Assembly: GCA_030035585.1 (NCBI GenBank)
Contig: CM057462.1
Location: 67,428,734-67,492,733 of the forward strand
Length of the DNA: 64,000 bases
Reading direction: 5' to 3'
Origin: Dugong dugon
Lineage: Eukaryota; Chordata; Mammalia; Sirenia; Dugongidae
Part shown: positions 24,318 to 36,180 of the stretch, piece after piece
Numbering within the stretch: position 1 is the first letter of the stretch
Layout: each line of letters begins with the position of its first letter
The notes under the pieces: model-generated
What the model saw: only the letters and a program-made list of their open reading frames with translations
What the model was told of the DNA's origin: nothing
Database searches by the model: none
Program-made: the position numbers and the translations under genes

Positions 24318-25679
24318 TAAAAGGAATAAAGGATAAACCCATACATCTATGGTCAACTGACTTCTGACAAGGGTGCTAAGATCATTCAATGGGGAAGGAA
24401 GAGCCTCTTCAATAAACGGTGCTGGGAAAATTGGATTTCCACATGCTAAAGAATGAATCGGGGTCCGTGCCTTCCACCATACACAAAAACCAATTCAAAA
24501 TGGATTAAGGACCTAGACATGAAAACTAAAACCATAAAATTCTTAGAAGATAGGGGCATGGCTGTTGGACCCAGCTTTCCATGATGGATTATCTGGAAAA
24601 AATAACAAAAACAGGAACAGCAAATGACAAAATAGATAAATGGGACCTCATAAAAATTATACTTTTGTTCATCAAAGAACTTTATTAAAAAAGTGAAAAG
24701 ACAACCTACAGAATGGGAAAGAATTTTCAGAAACCATATATCTCTTAAGGGTCCAATATCCAAAATACATATATAAAACTTCTACAACTTAACAACAAAA
24801 AAAACAACCCAATCAAAAAATGGGCAAAGACTTGGGTAGACCATTCACCAGAAAGGATATTCAAACAGCAAACAAACATGAAAAGATGCTCAATGACTTT
24901 AGCCATCAGAGAGATGCAAATCAAAACCACAATGACATACCACCTTACTCCCACTAGGATGGCTAAGATTTAAATAGAAAATAACAAATGTTGGCAAGGA
25001 TGTGGGGAGATTGGAACCCTTATTCATTGCCGATGGGAATGCAAAATGGTACAGCTATTGTGGAAAACAGTGTGGCTGTTCCTCAAAAAATTTAAAATAC
25101 AACTACCATAAACGCAACAATTCCACTCCTAAGTATATATATCCAAGAGACTTAAAAAACAGAGACATGAACAGATATAGGCACACCAATGTTCACTGCA
25201 GCATTATTTACAATGACCAAAAGGTGGAAACAACCTAAATGTCCGTCAGCGGATGAATGGATAAACAAAATGTGGTACATACATACAATGGAATACTACT
25301 CAACCATAAACAGAAATGAAGTCCTGACACATGCTACAACATGGATGAACCTTGAAAACATTATGCTGAGTGAAAAAAAATCAATCACAAAAGGATAAAT
25401 ATTGTATAATCTCACTTACATGACATTGTAAGAGTAGGCAAATGTATAGAGACCAAAGTTTATTAGTGGTTACCAAGGGTGGCAGGGAGGAAGAGAGGGG
25501 GAGCCATTTTCTGGGAAGCAGTGAGTTTCTGTTTATAGTGATGGGAAATCTGGCATCAGTTAAGGCACAGCATGATTGATATAACTGATATCAGTAAGTT
25601 CCACATCTGAAAAAGACTGAATCTGCAAATGTTTTGTTATATATACTTTTTACCAAAAAAAAAAAAAAAAAAAAAAAAA
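24318..25679 (+). repeat. L1 LINE, 3' part with poly(A)
   Basis: 5'-truncated L1. The order is: cccatacatctatggtcaac, then ctaaaaccataaaattctta, then aaccacaatgacataccacc, then caatggaatactactcaacc, then a short 3' UTR with aagaggggg, and an A tail of over 20 bases at 25658-25679. ORF2 C-terminal frames are broken. Confidence 0.9.
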
Positions 25680-26480
25680 GAGTAGCTGCTGGTAGGGCTT
25701 ATGTACAACCAAACCTCATGGGATTTTCTTTCTTGGTTTCGAGGTTAAAGTTCATGGTCTCATGGGACATTCCAGTCAACTAGCCTAATATTGTTTTTAG
25801 TGCTTCTGTTCTACTTCCTAGTTTACTGTGTAGTACCTGGTGTCTTAAAAATTTGTAAGCGGTCATCCAAGGTACAACAATTGGTATCTATTCACCTGGA
25901 GCAGCAGAGGAAGTGTCAGGAATTGGAGAACTAGATTTCATGTCTAACTGCCTCCATGAACAACTGCCTCCTCTGCCACAAGACCAGAACAACAGGATGG
26001 TGCCCAACTACCATATACTCAATGTTCTGATCCAAGATTCTATAGAAGAATCCTGTCAAAAGGGTATAAAATGTAGAACAGAATGTCAAATTCTCACAGA
26101 ATTCAAACTTTGTAGAGGCACTCAGGCTGAATACCTCCAAAACTATTGCACTGAGCAGATCTTTAAACCTTAAATAGAAACTATTCCCTGAAGCCATCTT
26201 TAAATCAAATGATGGTCTAGTTTAATTAATAAAGAATGTTTGCTTTGAGTATTCTGCTCTTTTAAAGAATTACCAATATGTGATCAAACTGAAAATAGCA
26301 ACTTGAAAGGCTAGATGAGAAGCTTAGGTAGCAGTGAGTTTGTGTTAATAGTGGTGAAATAATTTGGAAGAGGATATTGAGAAAATTGGCACAACTTGAA
26401 GAATACAACCAGTGTCACTGAACTGCACATGCTGAATTGGTATATGTTTTGTTTTGTATATTTTTACCAAATAAATAAAT
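25680..26480 (+). repeat. L1 3' UTR, older copy
   Basis: acctggtgtcttaaaaattt, acaggatggtgcccaactac, then the same 3' end (aaggctagatgagaagctta) seen at 12150-12310. It follows the poly(A) of the previous L1 directly, in the same orientation. Confidence 0.75.
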
Positions 26481-26485
26481 AACAA

Positions 26486-28392
26486 AGTGTGATTCTGACA
26501 TAGGGATAGACACATAGATCAATGGAACAGAATTCAGAGTTCAGAAATAAACCCATACATCTATGGTCAATTGATTTTCCACAGAGTGCCAAGACAATTC
26601 AATAGGGAAAGAAGGGTCTTTTCAACAAATAGTGCTGGGGCAACTGGATATCCACATGCAAAAGAATAAAATTGGACTCCTTAACTCATACTATATATAA
26701 AAATTAACTCAAAGTGGATCAAAGACCTAAATGTAAGGGCTAAAACTCTAAAACTTTTAATAGATGGTTTCTTAGATATAACACTAAAAGCACAAGCAAC
26801 CAAAGTAAAAATAAACTGAACTTCCAGCCCCGTAAAACCAAGTGAGACTAACGAGGTACAGTAGTCCAGTGACAAGGGCCAGAAGGCAGAAGGGGACAAG
26901 AAAGCTGGTGATAGGGAACCCAAGGTTGAGTAAGGATATTGTTGATGTGCTGTGAGGTTGTTAACCACTGTCATAGGGCAACATTTGTAGTAACTGTTAA
27001 ATGAGAAACTATTTTGTTCTGTAAGCCTTCATCTTAAGTGAGAATAACAGCACAATTGGAAGAGCATAGTCAATGTCGCTGAACTGTGCATGTAGAAATT
27101 TTTGAAATGGTTTATCTTTGGCTATGTGTATTTTCACAAAAAAAAAAAAAAGACTGAGAAGTTAGAGGGTTGACATGTTGTGGGGCTGTTAACGAATGTC
27201 ATAAAACAGTATGTGTACTACTGTTTCATGAGAAACTATTTGTTCTATAAGTCTTCACCTGAAGTACAATAAAAATAAATAAATAAATAAACTGAACTTC
27301 ATTAAAATTTAAAAATTGTGTGCTCCAATAGACACTATCAAGAATGTGAAAAGACAATCTAGGGAATGAGAGAAAATATTTGTAAATCACATATTGACAG
27401 GGAGTTGCACCTAGAATATATAAAGGACTCTCACACCTTAATAATAAAAAGACAACTAACCCCATTAAAGAAAATAGGCAAAGAATGTGAATAGGCATTT
27501 CTCCAAAGGAAATATATAAATAGCCAACAAGCACATGAAAAGATGATCAATAACATTAGCCACCAGGGAAACAAAGATCAAAACCACAATATAACAAGAT
27601 ATCACATCACACCAACTAGAATGGATATAATCAAAAAGACACACAATAACAAGTGTTTATGAGGCTGTGGAGAAATTGGAACCTTCATACATTGCTGGTG
27701 GGAATGTACAACGGTACAGCTGCTTTAGAAGACAGTCTGGTAGTTCCTCAAAAGATTAAGCACAGAGCTACCATATGACCCAGAAGTTCTACTCCTAGGT
27801 ATTTACTCAAGAGAAATGAAAACACATTTTCACACAAAAACTTACACACAAATGATCATAGCAGCATTATTCCTAAGAGTAAAAAAGTAGAAACAACCCA
27901 AATGTCCACCAACTAAAGATCAAATAAACAAAATGTGGTACATTCATACAACAGAATACCATTCAGCAATAAAAAGGAGTGAAGTACAGTTACAGTGAGG
28001 TACAACATGGATGACCCTAAAAATATTATATAAGTGAGAGAAGCCAGACACAAAAGGCCATATATTACACAATTCCATTTATAAGAAGTGTCGAGAACAG
28101 GCAAATCCACAGAGACAGAAAGTAGAGTAGAGGCTGCCAGGATCTTGGGGAACAGGGGATGGGGAATGACTGCTAATGAGCAAGGGGTTTCTTTTGGGGG
28201 TGATAAGGAGTGACTACTTAATGGGTACAAAGCTTCTTTTGGGGGTGATAAAATGAAAATGTCCTAGAATTACTGGTGATGATTGTATAACTTTGTGAAT
28301 ATACTAAAAACCACTGAGTTACTTTAAAATGGTACATTTTATGGTGTGAAAATTCTATCTCCGTAAAATATTATTTTAATTAAGGGGAAAAA
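26486..28392 (+). repeat. L1 ORF2 to 3' end, interrupted by a younger L1 fragment
   Basis: cacatagatcaatggaacag, agttctactcctaggtattt, and gtgagagaagccagacacaa give the L1 3' order. ORF2 text stops at 26824, resumes at 27285, and the two halves share a direct repeat made by the insertion. Older than the inserted fragment. Confidence 0.88.
26825..27284 (+). mobile_element. L1 3' UTR insertion with internal A-tract and target site duplication
   Basis: Begins cagccccgtaaaaccaagtg-like and ends in an A-rich (AAAT)n tail. The 16-bp direct repeat aaataaactgaacttc is found at 26809-26824 and 27285-27300. An A run near 27138-27152 divides two homologous 3'-end modules. The arrangement is the same as at 44336-45287. 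Confidence 0.92.
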
Positions 28393-28569
28393 AAGGAGCT
28401 CTGATCCATTACAGTGGTATGTTCAACAGTCAAAAGCCATTTGCCACAAAACAGTCAGTAGTAATGTTCAGAAAGAACTTAAGTCTCCTGATTTCTAACT
28501 GACTCCTGCCTTTCCTTTAGACATTGCTATTTTTTGACAAAAGTTCTAAATAGTCACTGATGTCAGAGA

Positions 28570-28852
28570 AAGTCATCAAGTAACTGGAAGTCTCACAGAT
28601 TGCTGTTGAGGATGTACAATCACATAACCATTTTGGAAACAGCTTTGGCAGTTTCTTATAAAGTTAATCTTTGATGTACCCTTTGACTCAGCAATGTATT
28701 TACTCATGAGAAATGAAAGCATATGTCCACAGAACTGTACAGGAATTTTCCTAGTTGCTTTTTCATAACAGCACAAAACTGAAAACCAACCCAACTGCCC
28801 ATCAACAGATAAATGGAAAAGAAATCTGTGATGTATTCATACAATGGAATAC
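28570..28852 (+). repeat. Old L1 ORF2 fragment, left half of a split element
   Basis: tgttgaggatgtacaatcac, ttactcatgagaaatgaaag and acccaactgcccatcaacag are old L1 landmarks. The text stops at caatggaatac (28842-28852) and resumes at 31112. Confidence 0.75.
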
Positions 28853-29200
28853 ACCCACTCTTCATTTATTGACACAGTTAGGTTCCAAAAATCAGGTCGT
28901 TACGCAAAAATCGGTGTTAAGTGAATACAAGGATGACCACATCAGATCACAAAACTAAGGGTGACTACATCATTACATAACTGCCAAACCACTGAGAATC
29001 AGAGCCAAGTCAAGGTGACACATACCCTGAACCATCACAGCCAGCGCAACTGTCACTTCGCACCTTGGCATTCATTACTGCCAGTCACATGTCATTAATG
29101 TGGAAAACAGTCAATTTTTCACTAGTAGTCATAAATGCAAAATGTCAGATAACAAGATAGTTGATAAGTGAGGAGCAGGTGTACTTTTACTCTCCTTCTT
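28853..29200 (+). repeat. Unclassified repeat between L1 and RTE
   Basis: Contains gacacagttaggttccaaaa, atcaggtcgttacgcaaaaa and the module cacatcagatcacaaaac with gactacatcattacataact. The module recurs near 35190 and in reverse near 20400. It ends in a (CTT)n run at 29198-29214. Confidence 0.5.
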
Positions 29201-29202
29201 CT

Positions 29203-31108
29203 TCTTCTTCTTAGGTACCATCAAGTCAGCTCCACCTCATAGCAACCTTATATATAAAAAGAATGACAACACTGCCTGGTCCTGCACCATCGTCACAATC
29301 ATTGCTGTGTTTGGTCTCGATGTTGCAGCCACTGTGTCAATCTATCTCCATGAGGGGTTCCCTCTTTTTTGCTGACTCTCTACAAAGTATGAAGTCCTTC
29401 TCCAGCGACTGGTCCCTCCTGATGACATGTCCAAAGTAAGAAAGACAAAGTCTCTCCATTCTTACTTCTAAGGAGCATTCTGGCTGTTACTTCCAAGGCA
29501 GATTTGTTTGTTCTTCTGGAAGTCCATGGCATATTCAAAATTCTTCACCAACACCACAACTCCAATGTGTAGATTCTTCTTCGATCTACCTTTTTCATTG
29601 CTCAGCTTTCACAGGCACACGAGACGAATGAAAATACCATGGCTTTGGGTCAGACGCACATTAGTCCTTAAAGTGACATCTTTGCTTTTTAAGAGTTTAC
29701 AGAGGTCTTTTGCAGCATAATTTGCTCAATGCAATATGTCGTTTGATTTCCTGACTGCTGCTTCCATGGGCACTGACTGTGGATCCAAGTAAAATGAAAT
29801 ACTTGACAACTTCAATTTCTTCACAGTTTATCATGATGTTGTTTATGGGCCCAGTTGTGAGGATTTTCATTTTCTTCATGTTCAAATGTAATCCATACTG
29901 AAGGCTGTAGTCTCTGACCTTCATCAGGAAGTGCTTTAAGTGATCTTCATTTTCAGGAGGCAAGACTGTATGATCTGTGTATCACAGGTTGTTAATGAGT
30001 CTTCCTCCAATCCTGATGCCACATTCTTTATATAGTCTAACTTCTCGGAGTATTTGCTCAGCATACAGACTAGATAAATAAAATGAAAGGACATGACCCG
30101 GTGCACACCTTTTCCAATTTTAAACCACACAGTATCCTCTTGTTCTGTTCGAACCACTGCCTCTTGATCCAAGCACAGGTTCTGCATGAGCACAATTAAG
30201 TGTTCTGGAATTCCTATTCTTCATAATTTTATCCATAATTTTTTACGATCCACACTGTTGAATGCCTTTGCATAGTTAATAAAACATAGGTAAACATCTT
30301 TCTGGTCTTTTCTGCTTTTGGCCAAGACCCATCTGACATCAGCAATGATATCCCTTGTTCCACATCCTCTTCTGAATCTGGCTTCAACCTCTGGAAGTTC
30401 CTTGTCAATGTTCAGCTGCAGTTGTTTTTGAATTATCTTCAACAAAATTTTACTAGCATGTGGTATTGATATTGTTTGATAATGTCCACATTCCATTTGA
30501 TCACCTTTCTTTGGAATGGGCACAAATACAGAGTTCTTCCAGTCGGATGGCCAAGTCTTCCAAATTTCTTGACACAGATGAGTAAGTGCTTCCAGCACTG
30601 CATGTATTTGCTGAAGTATCTCAACTGGTATTCCATCAACTCCTGGAGGCTTGTTTTACACCTATGCCTTCAGTGCTGCTTAAACTTCTTCATCACCAGT
30701 GGTGCTTGATCATATGCCACCTCTGGAAATAGTTCGATGTTGACCAATTGTTTTTGGTACAGTGATTCTATATTCCTTCCATCTTCTTTTGATGTTTTCT
30801 GCATCATTCAGTTTTCTGCTCATAGAATCCTTCAATATTGTAACTCAAAGCTTGAATTTTCTCTTCAGTTCTCTCAGCTTGAGAAATGTCGATAGTGTTC
30901 TTCCCTTTTGGTTTTCTAACTCCAGGTCTCTGCACATTTCATCATAATACTTCACGTTGTCTTCTCAAGCCACCCTCTGAAATCTTCTGTTTAGTTCTTT
31001 TTATTTCATCACTTCTTCTCTTGCTTTAGCTACTGTGTGCTCAAGAGCAAATTTCAGAGTCTCTTCTGACATCCATTTTGGTCTTTTTAATGACTTTTTA
31101 CTTTCTTC
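29203..31108 (-). mobile_element. RTE LINE, antisense, long fragment
   Basis: About 1.9 kb. On the minus strand, coding remnants run from an upstream linker (30221-30598: EIWKTWPSDWKNSVFVPIPK, then GDQMECGHYQTISI) through RT fingers and palm. The expected YADD reads YTDH at 29970-29981, and a stop precedes it. A 3' section ends with the reversed tail near 29215-29270. The 3' (ACA)n is replaced by (CTT)n-like text. Inserted in an older L1. Confidence 0.92.
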
Positions 31109-31111
31109 ATG

Positions 31112-31260
31112 TATAATGAATACTATTTGGCAGTAAGAAACAAACAACTTATACATGCAACAGCGTGAATAAACATCATAGACATGCTGAGTGAAAGAAG
31201 CCAGACATAATGTTTCCATTTATGTCAACTTCCAGAACACAGAAAACTAATCTATTTTGA
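31112..31260 (+). repeat. Old L1 fragment, right half of the split element
   Basis: Resumes with gaatactatttggcagtaag and contains agtgaaagaagccagacata. Its reading continues from the L1 text that stops at 28852. Confidence 0.7.
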
Positions 31261-31931
31261 AGAAAATGATAATAATCAAAAGAAGAAGAAGAATCAAAAA
31301 GAACACAGACTTAAAGATCACAATAAAAAAACTGGGGCTTGACTGCAGGCTTGTTTTGAGGATCAAGATAATGCATATAAAATAGCTTTGTAATCTGTAA
31401 AGCACTATACAAATGTAAGACATCATTACTAACTCATATCAACAATTCTGATACAGCAACCTAATGTCCTCCTGTGGGAGAGAAATGCAATGGTTTAGTC
31501 TGCAAAAACCTAAAGAAGGATCACAAACTAGAATTCTACAGCTTTCACTGTATCTCGCAAAAATGAATCAATTGTCAACTTCAAGATATCCTAAAACAAA
31601 GATCAGTTCTAGAAAAATAAAAAAGGCATCCAATTAAAAACTAGGCTGCATTCTGAAATAGAAGAGATCAAACAATACTGATAATTCATAAATTTCAGAA
31701 AAATTAAGACAATCAAGATATAAAAAAGTGCAGCAGAAATGAAGATGAGACAAAGATCATCAATCATTACAAAATATAAATCACTTCAAATAAAGTGCAT
31801 TTTCATTATTCCAATAATTCATTTCTGGTTGAAATTTTATGTAAGCACAAAGAATCCTTGCTCTATCACAGGCTAATGTTCTTTCTTAACAGCCCTCAGG
31901 TTGAAAATAGCCTAATAAAAAATACTATAAA

Positions 31932-31969
<38 letters not shown>

Positions 31970-32831
31970 CTGATTGATAAACCCAAGCGTCTAATGCTGA
32001 TTTCCTGGATAAGCAGTCCCTAGCAGAGATAGGACTGGATAGCCATCCATATCATAAACAGCTAACCATTCCAAGTAAATCTATGAATTTTATGTATCAA
32101 CTAACCTCATTGCCAAGTATACCATCCCCTTGGTAACGTGAATCACCACGGACTGTTCTCTGTTCTTCCTGAGCTCTCAATACATACAGATAGAACACTT
32201 AATTCCTTTTGTCCCTAATTTCCTTAGGTTTGTATCATGGCTCAATCTTTTTGTTCTTCTCCCAGTTTAGATTTAGCAATACACCTCCAGAAGGTTTGTT
32301 TACCCTGATTTCCTCAACATCTTAAGATGCTGGCTACTGGTAACTGCCCATAGCTCCAACGCACACCATTTGCATATATCATAGAAAAAGTGACCATATT
32401 TCTCAGTTTCAGTTCTGATTTATACCTGTTGCCCAAGCATAATTAAAAACTATGCCCCCTTCATTCTCAGACATTTTCAGTTTGGACAATAAATTAAATA
32501 GCCACCCTACTCAGACCACAAAAACAGGCTATGAACAGTCAAAACAAACAAGAGGCACTCAAAGGCAAGTTGGCTGGCTGGCTGACTGGCTAGCTTGCCA
32601 AATCAATGTACTGTATCCAAGACTATTCCAATGCCAGCTCAGGTCCCCAGGACATCCTTTTTGAACAAACGTAGGTTTTTATTACTTTTAAATACACTGA
32701 TTATCAAATTAAGCTAAGTTTTGTTCAGCAGAGATCATTAAGGAATTTACTCTAAACCAGTTGATCATAAATTATATATAATTACCATATTGATTAAGCA
32801 CAGCAAACGGCTTCTCTAAATGCTAAACCAA
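31261..32831. other. Intron; mostly single-copy
   Basis: Apart from a (TA)n tract I recognise nothing. The text around 31720-31930 is AT-rich and the rest is average; there is a short (GGCT)n-like run at 32570-32600. Confidence 0.5.
31936..31965 (+). repeat. (TA)n microsatellite
   Basis: About 15 uninterrupted TA units. Confidence 0.95.
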
Positions 32832-32991
32832 ATCAAACCAAATCCATGGCCATCGAGTCAATTCAGACTCATAGCAACCCCTGCAGGACAGGGTAAAACT
32901 GCCCCATAGGGTTTCCAAAGAGCGGCTGGTGGATTCGAACTGCCGACATTTTGGTTAGCAGTCGTAGCTCTTAACCACTGCACCACCAGGG
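32832..32991 (-). repeat. AfroSINE, antisense, short subtype
   Basis: Plus strand: ccatggccatcgagtcaatt, ctggtggattcgaactgccg, and ccactgcaccaccaggga at the reversed head. The interval 32992-33299 is AT-rich and unremarkable. Confidence 0.94.
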
Positions 32992-33299
32992 AAACAATGT
33001 GTTCTATTAAGTGATTAATAGCTATATCTTGTGTTTAAATCATCAGTGCGTTAACTGTTTTACAATTATTTTTTTAAGTTAGAGATAAATAAGGTTTTAT
33101 TATATCACAGTTAATTTCCCAAGACCCAGACAGCTCACCTATATTTAATATAATCTACTCACGTAGCAGCTTAGTATGATTATTATGTAAGTTTAGGTTA
33201 ATTCAACTCTAACCACATTGTCTTGTACCTCAATATTTATAAAATTAATTATTGAGCCTAAAGCCTAAAAGAAAAGAACTAGATGGTAAAATGAATGTA

Positions 33300-33470
33300 T
33301 GACTGGAAACAACCTGCATGTCCTTCAAATGGTGATTGAACTGTAATAAATCTATATGATGGAATACTATTCAGCTATAAAGCAGAACAAACTGCTGATG
33401 ACATCCACAACACATGGATCACAAATGCAGTGTGCCAAATGGAAGAAGCCAGATTCAAAAAGCTACCTAC
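33300..33470 (+). repeat. Old L1 fragment
   Basis: gaatactattcagctataaa and gccaaatggaagaagccaga are L1 ORF2/3' landmarks. It is cut by the RTE 3' fragment. Confidence 0.7.
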
Positions 33471-33928
33471 TGTAAGCCATGGTATTTTCAATCTCCTCAT
33501 ATGCATGCAAAAGCTGGACAATGTACAATGAATAAGGAAGACTGAAGAATTGACACCTCTAAATTATGATGCTGGAGAACAATAGTGAATATACCATGAA
33601 CTTCCAGAAGAACGAACAAGTCTGTCTTGGAAGAAGTACAGCCAGAATGCACCTTAAAGGCAAGCGTGGCAAGACTTCGTTTCCCATACTTTGGACATGT
33701 TATCAGGAGGGACTAGTCCCTGGAGAAGGACATCATGCTTGGTAAAGTAGAAGATTAGCAAAAAAGAGGATGACTCCTGACGAGATGGACTCAGACAGCA
33801 GCTGCAACAATGGACTCAAACACAGCAACGATTGTGACAATGGCACAGGCCTGACAGTTTTTCATTTTGTTGTACACAGGGTTGCTATGAGTCAGAACCA
33901 ACTCGACAGCACCTAACAACAACAAAAT
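33471..33928 (+). mobile_element. RTE LINE 3' end with intact tail
   Basis: Reads ccatggtattttcaatctcc, caagtctgtcttggaagaag, ggacatgttatcaggaggga, then gagaaggacatcatgcttgg. It ends at the tail tatgagtcagaaccaactcg followed by acagcacctaacaacaac. This is the reference tail for comparing with AfroSINE 3' ends. 5'-truncated; no open frame. Confidence 0.93.
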
Positions 33929-34058
33929 TGTGGGGTTAAATTTGTTTTTAGATAGTTCTAGATAACAAAAAAGAAAGAAAAACAACATGTTCTCTTCCAC
34001 CCTTAAGAGAGAACAGAGAATACTACAGGTGAAAATAAAAGGCCACCAGAACAAACTG

Positions 34059-34212
34059 GGAGCCATGGTGGCATAGTGGTTAACAGCCTGGCTGCTAACC
34101 AAAAGGGTGGCAGTTTGAATCCACCAGCCACTCCTTGGAAACCCTACTCTGTCTGTCCTATACAGTCACTATGAGTTGGAATCGACTTGATGGCCAAGGG
34201 TTTGGCTTTTGG
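34059..34212 (+). repeat. AfroSINE, short subtype
   Basis: Head gggagccatggtggcatagt, A box intact; B-box-like cagtttgaatccacc; tail tatgagttggaatcgacttg. Small internal deletion after accctactctg. Confidence 0.94.
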
Positions 34213-34759
34213 TTTAGCTGGTTTAGAAGAAACTGCCTTGACCAATACAGCTTACTGTCAGGGTTCTAGGCGGCACTTCTTTCTGCTTCTGCAGTATTAC
34301 CTCTCTGAATTGGAACCCTCACCTCTATCCAATTTTTCAAATCCTCTCTGAATGGCTATGCTCATCCTTGGCTTTCTAACCTTGGTGTGGTTAATGTTAA
34401 TGGATTGTTTCATATACATAATCCACCTTATTTTGACATGTGCTGCCCGGCACTGATCCATTTCTTCACTCTTGGACTTCATGTTGGCCCTTACATTAAT
34501 TCCCTTATTCCTGATTCTATCCCAACTTTGTTCTGACTGGTCCCTCAGCTAAACTTGATCATGTCCTCTCCCCCGCCTTCAACTGAGTTCTTATCTACCA
34601 TGAATTAAAATCACTAAGGCTAGCAATTTCAGCTGTTCTTGAAGTGCTTCAGAGGTGGCAAACTCTAAAGCTTCCTTTGGGAACCCATATCACAGTGTTT
34701 TTCCACTCCAATAAATACGATGTCCTTATTTTGTTCAACCAAACTCTTGCTTATCCTTA
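34213..34759. other. Intron; nothing recognised
   Basis: No named repeat. Pyrimidine-rich stretches near 34280-34330 and 34560. Confidence 0.4.
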
Positions 34760-35290
34760 AGTCCCTGTCTTCGTCATCTAGTGCTGCTACAACAGAAATA
34801 CCACAAGTGGATGGCTTTAACAAACAGAAATTTATTCTCTCACAGTCTAGGAGGCTAGACACGAATTCAGGGCGCCAGCTCTAGGGGAAGGTTTTCTCTC
34901 TCTGTCCATTCTGTGGAAAGGTCCTTGACATCAATCTTCCCCTGGTCTAGGAGCTTCTCAGCACAAGGACCTCGGTCCCAAAGGATGCGCTCTGCTCCCA
35001 GAGCTTCTTTCTCGGTGGAAGGAGGTCCCTCTCCTCTCTGCTCCATTCTCTCTTTTATATCTCAAAAGAGATTGACTCAAAGTACAACCTAATCCTGTAG
35101 ATTGAGTCCTGCCTCATTAACATAACAGCCTCTAATCCTGCCTCACCAACATCAGAGTGGCTAGGATTTATAACACATAGAATAATCACATCAGATTACA
35201 AAACAGTAGACAACCACACAATACTGGCAATCATGGCCTAGCCAAGTTGACACATATTTTAGGGGGACACCATTCAATCCATAATAGTCT
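34760..35290 (+). repeat. Unclassified repeat, about 530 bp
   Basis: Begins cttcgtcatctagtgctgct with acaacagaaataccacaagt and ends gggggacaccattcaatcca followed by taatag. It resembles a widespread mammalian repeat that I know by sight but cannot name with certainty. It contains cacatcagattacaaaacag, the module also present near 28940. Confidence 0.55.
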
Positions 35291-35754
35291 CACTTCATGT
35301 TTGGTTTTGCACAAAGACACAAATAAGCAGTCGACTTCTTCCTCACAAAAATTATGCATCTACTTTAAGACTGGTATTAAAATTGCACTCTTATCTTACT
35401 TTTTCAGAATAAATACCTATGCTCCCTAAAACACTGATCATTTCTTAAAGTAATATTTTATGTTCTCTCAAAGCTCTCTAGCTTTAAGTGACCAAAATGG
35501 GATACCAGAGTATAATATACTATCATTACAAATAAATACAGCACAACACTAAGTCAGTCAAAAAGGAATACACTTTTAAAGAGAGATACCAGTCAACTAT
35601 GTTATGGTATCTTGTGTCTCTATGGACAGGAACAGAAAATAATCACCATCTTGGAACTTCCAATACTTTTCTAACAGTGAGTCTGTCATTTGCTCACAAA
35701 CCAGGAGACACCCAATCTTCACAACGATTAAGCCTTTACAACCTCCCCATCTGT

Positions 35755-36180
35755 ACTGGTTTAAATAGTGTCCTCCAAAAATTCACGTTCACCCAGAATG
35801 TCAGAATGTAGCCTTATTTGAAAATAAGACCTTTGTAGATGTAATTAGTTAAGATTAGATCATACTGGATAAGGGTGTGTCCTAAATCCAACTGACTGCT
35901 TCCCTATAAGAACAGGACAGACATACAGAGACACACAGAAAGGAATGCCGTGTGAACACTGAAGCAGAGATTTGAGGGATGTGTGTACAATCCAAGGAGT
36001 GTCAAGGATTGCCAGCCACCAGTAGCTAAGAGAGAGGCATGGAACAGCTTCTTCCTCAGAGCCTCTAGAAGGAACCAACCCTGCTGACATCTTGATTTCG
36101 GACTTCTGGCCTCCTGAACTGTGAGAAAATAAATTTCTGTTGTGGTGACTTGTTACAGCAGCCCTAGAAAACTAACAGAG
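35755..36180 (+). repeat. MLT1-like LTR of an ancient MaLR element
   Basis: MLT1 landmarks in order: atagtgtcctccaaaaattc, gtagccttatttgaaaataa, gacctttgtagatgtaatta, agacacacagaaaggaatgc, ttcggacttctggcctcctg, and gtgagaaaataaatttctgt. Solo LTR of a non-autonomous ERVL-related element, with no internal coding part seen. Confidence 0.9.
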
